A stretch of 64,000 nt of DNA from Candidatus Zixiibacteriota bacterium. GTDB taxonomy: Bacteria > Zixibacteria > MSB-5A5 > GN15 > PGXB01. Of this stretch, positions 1 to 8,901 are shown piece after piece. Location: the NCBI GenBank assembly GCA_016933955.1, contig JAFGTT010000014.1, positions 1-64,000 on the forward strand, written 5' to 3'. Position numbers and translations under genes: made by a program. The notes under the pieces were generated by a model. That model worked only from the letters and a program-made list of their open reading frames with translations. It was not told where the DNA came from and searched no databases. Each line of letters opens with the position of its first letter. The first letter of the stretch is position 1.

Positions 1-94
1 TAACAACGCTATCAACATTCTTGATGCGACGTACCTGATCAACTACCTGTACAAGAGTGGTCCGGCGCCGAAATGCGGCACCACCGGGACTTGA
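1..94 (+). CDS. C-terminal end of a dockerin-repeat protein (partial)
   Basis: An open frame enters from the left edge (first full codon at 2) and stops at TGA 92-94. The 30 visible residues contain the core NILDATYLINYLYKSGP, followed by APKC and a short tail. The same C-terminal dockerin-like repeat ends the subtilase at 2818-5544 and the proteases at 25276-28158 and 43397-45187. The catalytic or binding part of this protein lies outside the window, so nothing can be said about its function beyond probable secretion. A strong terminator follows within about 30 bases. Confidence 0.8.
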   Translation, partial: NNAINILDATYLINYLYKSGPAPKCGTTGT

Positions 95-124
95 TCGTCT
101 GGATATTAGACCTATCTATTATCA

Positions 125-155
125 GGAGCTGTCTTTGAGACAGCTCCTTTTTTTT
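125..155 (+). terminator. Rho-independent terminator
   Basis: A perfect 10-bp stem (ggagctgtct / agacagctcc) with a 3-base loop is followed by eight T residues. It sits just after the stop of the dockerin gene at the left edge and closes that transcript. Confidence 0.93.
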
Positions 156-222
156 GACGCGTGAATAAAAGGGCCAGCCCCATACGGCTGACCCATCCGG
201 GTGAGGTAGGGATAAGAGGGAA

Positions 223-975
223 CTATGAGGAGTCTGTGTCCTCGGGTAGTTTTATCATCTTTACATTACTGATATATTTATCGAATTCGACTTCCGAAAT
301 ATTCATCAGCCGATGAGTTACCTTCATAATAGCCAGGGCCGATTCTTCAATTACCCCAAGTTTCATGATAAGCTTTTCATCAAGATTCGGCCAATCCTTG
401 GGCAATAACTGGACAATACCCAGAATGGCCTGAAGCGGATTGTTGATCTCATGATTAACGGTTGTCGCCGTGGCCAGAAGAACTTCCAGCTTTTCCTTCT
501 CCAGGGATTCCTCTGATTGGCTTAACAGGAATACCGCCGAAAGCCCGGCCGCCAGGGTTTCCAGGAATTTATCATGGCCGATAAGTGATTCCGAACCTTT
601 CTGAATTCCGATTACTGCTCCGAATACCGTCCGGCCACGTTTTAGAGGCAGAGTGAATGTGGCCGATGGATCTTCTCCCCCGAATGACAGATAGGCCGAA
701 ACAAGATTCCGGCTATCTCGCAAGCCGGAAAAGAGCTCCTTCTCAAGTTCATCAAGAATAAGGCGATCCGATTCATTTTTGGCATGACTGACTGTTAAGA
801 CCGGCTTGTTATCCTTATCCCATAGAATCAGAGTCCCGGCGGATAGACCGACCAATTCGGTAACCTGTTTTAAAACCTTATTGGCCGCGTCGGAGACATC
901 GCCGCCCGCATATGACGTCATGACGATATCTCGTATGACTTCAAACTGCCCAAGATATTTCTTTTCATCGGTCAT
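223..975 (-). CDS. GAF domain plus histidine phosphoacceptor domain, no ATPase domain
   Basis: About 250 aa from the ATG at 975; a longer frame reaches 1095 but its extra 40 residues do not look like domain sequence. Residues about 20-160 resemble a GAF sensor domain (GLSAGTLILWD, FTLPLKRGRTVFGAVIGI). Residues about 165-230 form a DHp-type helical hairpin with the H-box NHEINNPLQAI, where the His would be the phosphorylation site. The protein then ends: no N, G1 or G2 boxes of a HATPase domain follow, so it cannot phosphorylate itself in the usual way. It could be a phosphotransfer or scaffold protein needing a partner kinase, or a truncated kinase. It is divergent from purF and shows no operon partner. 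Confidence 0.75.
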   Translation of the reverse strand: MTDEKKYLGQFEVIRDIVMTSYAGGDVSDAANKVLKQVTELVGLSAGTLILWDKDNKPVLTVSHAKNESDRLILDELEKELFSGLRDSRNLVSAYLSFGGEDPSATFTLPLKRGRTVFGAVIGIQKGSESLIGHDKFLETLAAGLSAVFLLSQSEESLEKEKLEVLLATATTVNHEINNPLQAILGIVQLLPKDWPNLDEKLIMKLGVIEESALAIMKVTHRLMNISEVEFDKYISNVKMIKLPEDTDSS

Positions 976-1198
976 ATTACAATACCCATCCCGGCCAAAT
1001 GCAAAATGCATGCCTTTAGAAATATATATAGATAATAAAAAAAAACGATCAATGGGATTGGTTAACCTAATGATATTTTGGATATTGCCGGTCAATGAAG
1101 GATATATATTTGCCTGTCGATTGAATAGGAATTTAACCTGTCTATATTATTCTGCAATTTATTTCACATTTGCGGCATTTAAAATTTTACCTTGTCGC

Positions 1199-1227
1199 TT
1201 GACAATAATGGTGCCAAAGATTAAATT
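1199..1227 (+). promoter_or_regulatory. Candidate sigma-70 promoter of purF
   Basis: A perfect -35 TTGACA (1199-1204), a 17-base spacer and a -10 TAAATT (1222-1227, 4 of 6 consensus positions). Transcription would start about 20 bases before the chosen purF start codon. Confidence 0.55.
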
Positions 1228-1252
1228 TGTTGTTTTTCAAGGATTGCGCGGT

Positions 1253-2656
1253 ATGGGTGGATTGGATATGAAAAATGATAAATGCGGCATCTTTGGAATA
1301 ATAGGAACCCCTCGGGCCGCCGAAATGACATATTTCGGACTTTATGCCTTGCAACATCGAGGGCAGGAATCGGCAGGCATTGTCACTTCGGGAAACGGCG
1401 GTGTCCATATCTACAAAGGGATGGGCGTTGTCAATGAAGTCTTCAGCAAAAAGATAAATCTGGAACGTCTGAAGGGAGATATTGCCATCGGTCATACCCG
1501 TTATTCTACCACCGGGGCATCATCGTTGACCAATATCCAACCGCTTTTAATCACCAATCGCAGTAAAAAACTGGCCGTTGCTCATAATGGCAATTTGACC
1601 AATTCATTTTATCTGAGGCAGAAGCTGGAAAAAGAAGGCTCCATTTTTCAGACCACTTCCGATACCGAGATTTTTCTTCACCTGGCGGCCATGTCTAAAA
1701 AAAGATCCCGTTTTACGAGGATTTGTGATACCCTGACCCGGGTCGAGGGTGCCTATTCCCTGCTTTTCATGACCGAAAAATCCATTATTGCCGCCCGTGA
1801 CCCCCTCGGGTTCCGTCCCCTTGCCCTTGGTAAGTACAACGACAGCTATGTCGTCGCCTCGGAAACCTGCGCTTTCGATATAATCGGCGCCAGGTATATC
1901 CGTGATGTCGAACCGGGTGAGGTAATCGAAATTACCCATGAAGGTCCGAGATCCGTTTTTCCTTTGAAGAAACACAGGCATGCCTTTTGCATATTTGAAT
2001 ATATCTATTTTTCCCGGCCGGATTCGATCGTTTTCGGCGAGAATGTCGACAAAATCCGCCGCCGCCTGGGACGCCAGCTGGCCCGAGAACATCCGGCCGA
2101 TGCCGATATAGTCATCTCTGTTCCCGACTCGGCCAACACCGCAACCCTCGGCTATTCCGAGGAATCGGGTATCAAGTTTGAAATCGGCCTGATTCGTAAT
2201 CACTATGTCGGACGGACCTTTATTGATCCCGAACAAAAAATCAGAGACCTTGATGTCAAAATCAAATTCAATCCCGTTAAAGGCGTCCTTAAGGGCCGCC
2301 GGGTGGTGGTGGTCGATGATTCCATTGTTCGCGGGACCACCTCGCGCAAACTGGTCAAACTGATCCGTTCGGCCGGCGCCAAAGAAATACATCTGCGAAT
2401 CTCTTCGCCTCCCATCATTTCCCCATGTTTCTTCGGTATCGATATGCCGACCAGGGGCGAGTTAATCGCCTCGACCAAAACCATTAAAGAAATCGAGAAA
2501 TATCTTGAGGTCGACTCCCTCGGGTACCTTTCGATTGACGGGATGTTGTCGATGCCGTCTTTGCCCAATGGTGACTTTTGTGTCAGCTGCTTCTCTGGAA
2601 AGTACCCTTTGCGAATCGAAAAGAATCAGGATAAATTACGGCTGGAAAAGGTCTGA
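1253..2656 (+). CDS. purF: Amidophosphoribosyltransferase (PurF), Fe-S type
   Basis: First committed step of purine synthesis: glutamine plus PRPP gives 5-phosphoribosylamine. The protein is 467 aa, normal for the family. The N-terminal nucleophile Cys is in KCGIFGIIG, after a 10-residue propeptide that would be removed; the start at 1253 is preferred because AAGGA lies 9 bases upstream (ATG 1268 is the alternative). Glutaminase motifs HRGQESAGI, GHTRYSTTG and HNGNLTN are present, followed by the PRPP loop VVVVDDSIVRGTTS. Cysteines in AFCIFEY, SPCFFGID and the CVSC pair near the end match the four ligands of the oxygen-sensitive [4Fe-4S] cluster of the Bacillus-type enzyme. It stands alone with no other pur genes nearby. 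The longer frame opening at 806 is spurious at its N-terminus. Confidence 0.97.
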   Translation: MGGLDMKNDKCGIFGIIGTPRAAEMTYFGLYALQHRGQESAGIVTSGNGGVHIYKGMGVVNEVFSKKINLERLKGDIAIGHTRYSTTGASSLTNIQPLLITNRSKKLAVAHNGNLTNSFYLRQKLEKEGSIFQTTSDTEIFLHLAAMSKKRSRFTRICDTLTRVEGAYSLLFMTEKSIIAARDPLGFRPLALGKYNDSYVVASETCAFDIIGARYIRDVEPGEVIEITHEGPRSVFPLKKHRHAFCIFEYIYFSRPDSIVFGENVDKIRRRLGRQLAREHPADADIVISVPDSANTATLGYSEESGIKFEIGLIRNHYVGRTFIDPEQKIRDLDVKIKFNPVKGVLKGRRVVVVDDSIVRGTTSRKLVKLIRSAGAKEIHLRISSPPIISPCFFGIDMPTRGELIASTKTIKEIEKYLEVDSLGYLSIDGMLSMPSLPNGDFCVSCFSGKYPLRIEKNQDKLRLEKV

Positions 2657-2817
2657 GAGAGACCTCCATTTTTCCTCCCTGCCATCCGATATATTAAAAA
2701 TGAGCTTTGATAAATGCGGGTAAGCAAGTATATTTATTATGATATATCAATTGCTACTCGCAAACATATTTGGGAAAACCATATAAGACCATATGCCGGA
2801 GCAACATCGGAGGTAAA

Positions 2818-5544
2818 ATGAAAAAGCTTCACAGATTATTTTATATTTTCCCAATCCTCACCCTGTTCCTGATCGGCGGACAAACCGTGGCCCGCGGCCG
2901 TGATTCAAATCAAACGCAATCATATCTTCTCAAGCAACGCGTGACACCAGTCAAACCGGTTTCCATAAAGATTTCTCCGCAGGCCGATATTGCCGGAGTA
3001 GTTGTTAAGTTTAAGGAAGGTTCCTCTGTCAGACTGCGCGATAACGCTTTTATTTCATTAAAAAGACGGTCGGTGGTTGAACTTAATAGTCTGCTGGATA
3101 AGTACAAAGCCGGGGGCAATCGAATTAGCCGCCTTATTGAAAAGTCCGAGGAAGCAGTGGAAAAAGAGAAAATCACCTGTGAAATGGCTTCCGGACAGCG
3201 GCTGGCCGATTTCAATCTTTATTATAGAATAGATATTTCGAGTCCGTCCGAAGCGGAAGAAATCGTTAATTCTCTTAATCGCCTGGATATTGTGGAAATT
3301 GCCTATGCTGAGCCAAGGGCGGAGGTGGCCGAGGATATCTATCCACCCACTCCGGATTTTGTAACTTTTCAGGATTACCGGCTTGCGGCACCCACCGGTG
3401 TTGATGCCGATTATGCCAACACCCTGACCGGGGGCGATGGGACCGGGGTGAAAATTATGGATATTGAAATAAGCTGGAATGAAACCCATGAGGACCTCGA
3501 AAAAGCTTTGGGCGGTACTATAGGCCAGGGCAACAGCCAGAGCGGTGATCATGGAACCGCCGTTCTGGGGGAAATGATCGCCGGCGATAATGGCTATGGC
3601 GTGACAGGGATATGCCCCGGGGCCGATATCGGTATGATTTCGGTTAGTACTTATGGTACCGATGAGGCCATCTTAATGGCCGCCGATACCCTTGAACGCG
3701 GTGATTTAATCCTGATCGAACTCCATGCTCCCGGACCGCGCTATGATTTTGAATATCGACCCGATCAACTGGGTTATGTCTGTATGGAATACTGGCAGTC
3801 GGTTTTCGATGCCATCCAATATGCTTGGGCCAAAGGCATTATCGTTATCGAGGCGGCCGGTAACGGGGCCGAAAATTTTGATGACGTTCTCTATGGCTCG
3901 CTCTTTGACACCACATATCGTAACTCCCATGCCATCATGGCCGGGGCCGGAGCGCCGCCCAGCGGAAATTACGGTGTCGATCGTTCCCGGCTTGATTTCT
4001 CCAATCACGGCGAAAGGGTAAATCTTCAGGGTTATGGCCGGGAGGTCTTTACCACCGGCTATGGCGATTATTTCGATGGCAGTTCCGATGATCCCGATCA
4101 ATACTATACATCCGTGTTTGCGGGAACATCATCGGCCTCACCCATCGTTACCGGAACCGTGGCCTGTCTTCAGGGATATTACATGGCCACTTATGGTGTT
4201 CCCCTGACGGCCGATCAGGCTTTGCAGGTGTTAAATGCCACCGGTTCCGCCCAGCAGGGTGATACCACCGGACAGCATATCGGTCCCCGCCCCGATCTGG
4301 CCGCCGCCATCCCGGTTTTGACTACTCCCCCGTCCTTGTTCACCGACCCAATCTATCTCGATACCATTCTCGAGGCTGGACAAACAGCGATTTTCCCGGT
4401 GTGGATCCATAATCGTTCCGGTAGTTATGGACTGGATTTCGCCGTGACAGGTAATGACAGCCTGACCAAGATGTCCGATTGGCTGACTGTCACGCCCGAA
4501 TCGGGTTCATTGCCCGCCGCGGATTCACTTGAACTGACCATGACACTCGATGCCTCCATGCTTGAGCCGCGTCTGGATACCTACAAGGGTATTATCGAAA
4601 TCAATTGGGGTTCCAGCGGAGGGACCCTTGATTCTCTTACCCTGGTTCCGGTTTTTCTTGATATTTTTTGTGTCGATGACACGACTTTCAGCGTTACCTC
4701 AAGCGGCGATCCCGATGGTCCGGTTTACGACTGGATTGAGATAAAAGATATCGGCACGCTGATTCCTTATGATGATTTCTATAATGGATCGGCCAGTAAT
4801 CCGCTTGACGACGGCACCGCCGGACCGATCGACCTGCCCTTTAATTTCGATTTCTATGGAACCGACTACGATCGGATTTTCATCGGGGTCAATGGTGCTC
4901 TGTCATTTACCGACAGCAATGTCAACAAAAATGGCTATTATGAAAACCTGAATATTCCGGGAAATGAATTCGGCACACTGGTCGCGGTATTCTGGAATGA
5001 TTTGATTATTGGCGATTACAGCCATGGCGGTGGACACGGTAATATTTACTATTATCATACGCCTGGCAATGATTCGACCATCATCGAATGGTACCAGGTC
5101 GGTAATTACAATTCGCCCTATGATACCCTGACTACTTTCCAGGTCATTCTGACCAGCTATGGTGATATTAGCATGCAATATCTGAATCCGGGAAATACCG
5201 GTCAGGAATATACGGCTCTGATAGGTATCAGTAGTGAGGAATGCGCCATTGAACCGTATTTCGATAATGGGATCCCGCTGGAAAATGTGGTAACCGCCCT
5301 GTCGGCTGTCTGTTTCACTCAGAGTATTACTCCCGAAATGTCAGGCGATTGTAATGGCGACGGAGGGATTAATATTCTCGATGCCACCTATCTTCTGGCC
5401 TATCTATACCGGGGCGGTTCGGCTCCGAACCCACCTGAAGAGGGTGATGTCAACTGCAGTGGATCGACCAATATTCTCGATGTTACTTATTTGATAAGCT
5501 ATCTTTATAAAAGCGGACCGGCCCCCTGCATATATTTCCTTTAA
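2818..5544 (+). CDS. Secreted subtilisin-like (S8) protease with C-terminal dockerin repeats
   Basis: 908 aa from ATG 2818, which has GGAGG five bases upstream. Residues 1-26 form a signal peptide. A propeptide-like region (about 55-175) precedes the catalytic domain: H245 in DHGTAVLGEM, oxyanion N349 in AAGNG and S438 in AGTSSASP. At the acidic position the sequence is KIMDIEISW; by spacing to the following HEDL, E217 rather than D215 falls where the catalytic Asp is expected. After the protease come a beta-sandwich region (about 510-620) and a nidogen-like stretch (about 660-840, with DLPFNFDFYGTDYDRI). Two dockerin-like repeats (DCNGDGGINILDATYL, DVNCSGSTNILDVTYL) end the protein. Probable extracellular protease; its substrate is unknown. 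Confidence 0.9.
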   Translation: MKKLHRLFYIFPILTLFLIGGQTVARGRDSNQTQSYLLKQRVTPVKPVSIKISPQADIAGVVVKFKEGSSVRLRDNAFISLKRRSVVELNSLLDKYKAGGNRISRLIEKSEEAVEKEKITCEMASGQRLADFNLYYRIDISSPSEAEEIVNSLNRLDIVEIAYAEPRAEVAEDIYPPTPDFVTFQDYRLAAPTGVDADYANTLTGGDGTGVKIMDIEISWNETHEDLEKALGGTIGQGNSQSGDHGTAVLGEMIAGDNGYGVTGICPGADIGMISVSTYGTDEAILMAADTLERGDLILIELHAPGPRYDFEYRPDQLGYVCMEYWQSVFDAIQYAWAKGIIVIEAAGNGAENFDDVLYGSLFDTTYRNSHAIMAGAGAPPSGNYGVDRSRLDFSNHGERVNLQGYGREVFTTGYGDYFDGSSDDPDQYYTSVFAGTSSASPIVTGTVACLQGYYMATYGVPLTADQALQVLNATGSAQQGDTTGQHIGPRPDLAAAIPVLTTPPSLFTDPIYLDTILEAGQTAIFPVWIHNRSGSYGLDFAVTGNDSLTKMSDWLTVTPESGSLPAADSLELTMTLDASMLEPRLDTYKGIIEINWGSSGGTLDSLTLVPVFLDIFCVDDTTFSVTSSGDPDGPVYDWIEIKDIGTLIPYDDFYNGSASNPLDDGTAGPIDLPFNFDFYGTDYDRIFIGVNGALSFTDSNVNKNGYYENLNIPGNEFGTLVAVFWNDLIIGDYSHGGGHGNIYYYHTPGNDSTIIEWYQVGNYNSPYDTLTTFQVILTSYGDISMQYLNPGNTGQEYTALIGISSEECAIEPYFDNGIPLENVVTALSAVCFTQSITPEMSGDCNGDGGINILDATYLLAYLYRGGSAPNPPEEGDVNCSGSTNILDVTYLISYLYKSGPAPCIYFL

Positions 5545-5561
5545 TCGCGAGAAAATAAAAA

Positions 5562-5587
5562 GCCGCCCACCGGGGTGGCATTTTTTA
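5562..5587. terminator. Bidirectional terminator between the subtilase gene and nuoN
   Basis: A 7-bp stem (gccgccc / gggtggc, one G-T pair) with a 4-base loop has T runs on both sides (ATTTTTT on the plus strand, TTTTTATTTT on the minus strand). It can close both the plus-strand protease transcript and the minus-strand nuo operon. Confidence 0.85.
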
Positions 5588-5606
5588 TTGTACTATATTT
5601 TTGTTT

Positions 5607-7052
5607 TCAAATAAAGGGGAAACTGCATAATCTGGTCAGTTGCAACCAGTACTGCGGGAACAAACCCATGACCAGAGTTCCTATGGTTGTTATAAGCAGC
5701 ACCAACACCAGAGCCGGTTGATAGGTAACCGGGCTGAATTCGCGCTCGGCTTTTCCGAAATAGGCCGCCACGACCACCCGCAAATAATAGAAAACGGATA
5801 CAAAGCTGTTTATGACGGCGATAATTACCAGCCAGATATAATTATTCTTGACTGCTTCGGAAAAGATAAAAAACTTCCCGAAAAATCCGGCCGTCGGCGG
5901 AAAACCGGCCAGGGCAAACATGAACAGGGCCAGGATTGCCGCCAGGAATGGGTAACGGCTCGACAAACCCCTAATTTCAGCAATAGTAGCCTGGCTTCCG
6001 GTGCGGCTGTCGATCATGCTGACGATTGTAAAGCCACCCAGATTGAAAAAAGTGTAGGCCAGCAAATAGAAAATAGCCGAGGAAACCGCACCATCTCCCC
6101 CGGATGTCAGGGCAACCAGAATATAACCGGCATGGGCAATCGATGAATAAGCCAGCATCCGCTTGATATTATCCTGGAAAATAGCCAGAAGATTGCCCAC
6201 TCCCATCGTCAGTACCGCCAGAATCCAGAGAATCCAGGTTAAGCCCTCGGCCGCCGGAAAGCCGTAAACGAAAATTCTCAACAGAGCGGCAAATCCTGCG
6301 GCTTTAGGAGCCACTGAGAAGAAACCTGTTACCGGCGTCGGCGCCCCCTGGTAAACATCGGGAACCCACATATGGAACGGTACCGCCGCCACCTTAAAAC
6401 CGAAACCGATCAAAATCATAAATATACCGGGTAACATGAACATTTTCGATTTCATCATGATAAAATCGAAATCGGTGACTATTCGGCGCAGATCGGTCGT
6501 TTCGGCGGCCCCGAATACCAGGGCGATCCCGTAAAGCAGAAAACCCGTGGCAAATGCCCCCATCATGAAATATTTAATCGAGGCTTCATTGGATTCGGGA
6601 TCATGATTGGCCAGTCCGGCCATCACATAGAGCGGTATCGACATTATCTCCAGACCGAGAAATATCACAATCAGGTCCGCGCTGGAGGCCATAATCATCA
6701 TACCGACGGATGAAAAGAGAATTAAGGCATAAAATTCAAAACGATCGATTCCCCTTGAGATGAGGTAACTGCGGGCCATCAGGATGGTGATAATGGAGGC
6801 CGTGATAAAGATGATATTGAACATCACCGAAAAATTGTCAACCGTCACCATTCCGAAAAAACCGGTCTGAGGTTGATTCCACTGGCCGATTGCCAGAGCC
6901 ATCCCGATAACCAAACCGGTTATGGCCAGATAGGCGACCAGGGCGGTATTCCGAATAAAATTGCCCGCCAGTAATATTACCATGGCCGCCGCCAGAAGGG
7001 CGATTTCCGGGGAGATGATTCCGAAACTTAGAGTTGCTGAACTGGTATCCAT
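5607..7052 (-). CDS. nuoN: NADH-quinone oxidoreductase subunit N
   Basis: 481 aa, an antiporter-like proton-pumping membrane subunit of respiratory complex I, with about fourteen hydrophobic segments. Family features include the GLEIMSIPLYVMAGL stretch in helix 5, with the conserved Glu, and the region FKVAAVPFHMWVPDVYQGAP, which carries the pumping Lys and the helix-7/8 signature shared with NuoL and NuoM. It is the last gene of the operon and ends just before the bidirectional terminator. Confidence 0.96.
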   Translation of the reverse strand: MDTSSATLSFGIISPEIALLAAAMVILLAGNFIRNTALVAYLAITGLVIGMALAIGQWNQPQTGFFGMVTVDNFSVMFNIIFITASIITILMARSYLISRGIDRFEFYALILFSSVGMMIMASSADLIVIFLGLEIMSIPLYVMAGLANHDPESNEASIKYFMMGAFATGFLLYGIALVFGAAETTDLRRIVTDFDFIMMKSKMFMLPGIFMILIGFGFKVAAVPFHMWVPDVYQGAPTPVTGFFSVAPKAAGFAALLRIFVYGFPAAEGLTWILWILAVLTMGVGNLLAIFQDNIKRMLAYSSIAHAGYILVALTSGGDGAVSSAIFYLLAYTFFNLGGFTIVSMIDSRTGSQATIAEIRGLSSRYPFLAAILALFMFALAGFPPTAGFFGKFFIFSEAVKNNYIWLVIIAVINSFVSVFYYLRVVVAAYFGKAEREFSPVTYQPALVLVLLITTIGTLVMGLFPQYWLQLTRLCSFPFI

Positions 7053-7104
7053 ATGATCTCTTCTATCAGTGGTGATGTCTCACGGACATTACGGGTTAAA
7101 CTCC

Positions 7105-7316
7105 TCATCCACCGCCAAATCCGACCTGAACCTTGCTTTTATCGACAATGATCGGTACCATTGCTTTGCCGCCGGAAATTTGAAGCGCCTTATCTTTGGC
7201 CCCGGGATCGCATAAATATCTATCTTGCGATAAGCGGTCCCCATAGTGCAATAATGCTCGACGGCTTTGGCGCAGTACGGGCACCCCGGTTTAGTGTATA
7301 TGGTCACATCGGGCAT
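7105..7316 (-). pseudogene. Glutaredoxin gene with a one-base frameshift
   Basis: The frame opens at 7316 with MPDVTIYTKPGCPYCAKAVEHY, carrying the dithiol active site CPYC of class I glutaredoxins. After IDIYAIPG the frame is lost at a run of four C (7200-7203). Reading one base over restores ALQISGGKAMVPIIVD, which includes the cis-proline/glutathione-binding region, and a clean end at VGFGGG with the stop at 7105. With five C in the run the product would be a normal glutaredoxin of about 70 aa. As read, the frame instead runs on to 7089 with unrelated residues. Either a genuine recent inactivation or a homopolymer sequencing or assembly error; the lack of other lesions favours the latter or a very young mutation. 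It lies 3 bases after nuoM inside the nuo operon. Confidence 0.85.
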
Positions 7317-7319
7317 ACG

Positions 7320-8900
7320 TCATTCACCCTTGACAGCAGTTACTGTCGGTATTATTTCCAAAACCTTGTCTTCCGAAATTTGCGTCCTCTCAAGTTCCCG
7401 TTCCGCCCTGGCTTGGCGGGCGTTTTCCACGGTGGTCACAATTTGCTTGACGGCCGGCTCCATCCGATTGAGGAATGGTTTCGGGTAGATTCCGATCCAG
7501 AAAATCAATATGACCAGAGGAATTAAAATCAGTCTTTCCCGACCGCTCAAGTCTTTCAGATTCTCATTTTCCGGATGGGTTATCTTGCCGAATATCACCC
7601 GCTGTAACATCCAGAGCATATAACACGCCGCCAGAATTACACCGGTCGCGCCGAGGATGGCATATACCGAGTTGGCCTTATAGGTTCCCAGCAGAATTAA
7701 AAACTCGCCCACAAAGCCATTGGTCAACGGCAAACCGATTGACGACAGCGTGACAATCATAAAGAATGTCGAAAAAACCGGCATTGACTTTGATAATCCC
7801 CCAAAGTCGGCAATCATCCGGGTATGCCGCCGTTCATATATCATGCCCACAATAAGGAACAGGGCGCCGGTGGAAATTCCGTGATTGAGCATTTGCAACA
7901 CCGAGCCCTCCAGCCCCTGAATATTAAGGGCGAACATCCCCAGCATGACAAAACCGAGATGCGAAACCGAAGAAAAGGCCACCAGCGATTTGACATCGCG
8001 TTGCACCATTGCCACCATAGCGCCGTATATAATACCAATTATGGCCAGGACCGAGATCAACGGGACAAACTGCAGGGTCGCCTCCGGAAACATCGGCAGG
8101 CAGATACGGACGAAGCCGTATGTTCCCATCTTAAGCAAAACCCCGGCCAGGATAACCGAACCGGCGGTCGGCGCCTCGACATGCGCATCAGGTAACCAGG
8201 TATGGAAGGGCCAGATCGGAACCTTGATGGCAAAGGCCAGGGCGAAGGCCAGAAATATATAAGTCTGGGCCCCCAGCGGTATCGGCATCTGGTATAATTT
8301 GAGCATATCAAAACTGTATTCGCCGGCATAACCATGATACATGAAAAACAGGTAAATTAGGGCCACCAGCATCAGAAGCGATCCGAACATGGTAAAAAGA
8401 ACAAACTTGATGGCGGCATAGATTTTCCGCGGACCGCCCCAGACTCCGATTATGAAATACATCGGAATCAGCATGGCTTCCCAGAAAACATAAAACAAAA
8501 ACAAATCCAGCGCTACGAACACGCCGATCATTCCCGTTTCCAGAAGAAGCATCGAAATAAAATAGCCCTTGATACCGGTGGTGATTGCTTTCCATGAGGA
8601 TATCATTACGATCATGGAAAGAATCGTTGTCAGCATAATCAGCAATAATGAGATACCATCGATTCCGAGATGATAACTGATTCCAAACCCGGTTACCCAG
8701 GGGATATTTATTTCGAACTGCATTCCGGTCGCCACCGGTTCGAACATGGCATACATCCAGACCGAAAACAGAAAATTGATAAAGGCTATGATCAGAGCAA
8801 TGGATTTTATGGACTGGTGCTGACTTCGCGGAATAAAAAGAAGCAGTCCCGCGCCAATCAACGGAAAGAAAGTCACCAGTGTCAGAATTTGATTTTCCAT
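7320..8900 (-). CDS. nuoM: NADH-quinone oxidoreductase subunit M
   Basis: 526 aa polytopic, Mrp-antiporter-like pumping subunit of complex I. It has the helix-5 region FYVFWEAMLIPMYFIIGVWG with the conserved Glu, and FAIKVPIWPFHTWLPDAHVE with the conserved Lys and the quinone oxidoreductase antiporter signature. Length and start (MENQILTLVTFFPLIGA) match the family. It is separated from nuoL by a single base, so the two are probably translationally coupled. Confidence 0.97.
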   Translation of the reverse strand: MENQILTLVTFFPLIGAGLLLFIPRSQHQSIKSIALIIAFINFLFSVWMYAMFEPVATGMQFEINIPWVTGFGISYHLGIDGISLLLIMLTTILSMIVMISSWKAITTGIKGYFISMLLLETGMIGVFVALDLFLFYVFWEAMLIPMYFIIGVWGGPRKIYAAIKFVLFTMFGSLLMLVALIYLFFMYHGYAGEYSFDMLKLYQMPIPLGAQTYIFLAFALAFAIKVPIWPFHTWLPDAHVEAPTAGSVILAGVLLKMGTYGFVRICLPMFPEATLQFVPLISVLAIIGIIYGAMVAMVQRDVKSLVAFSSVSHLGFVMLGMFALNIQGLEGSVLQMLNHGISTGALFLIVGMIYERRHTRMIADFGGLSKSMPVFSTFFMIVTLSSIGLPLTNGFVGEFLILLGTYKANSVYAILGATGVILAACYMLWMLQRVIFGKITHPENENLKDLSGRERLILIPLVILIFWIGIYPKPFLNRMEPAVKQIVTTVENARQARAERELERTQISEDKVLEIIPTVTAVKGE

Positions 8901-8901
8901 A

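Noticed and set aside
806-1252. N-terminal extension of the purF frame back to 806
   Set aside because: It runs through the coding region of the opposite-strand GAF gene, and PurF must begin just before the nucleophilic Cys.
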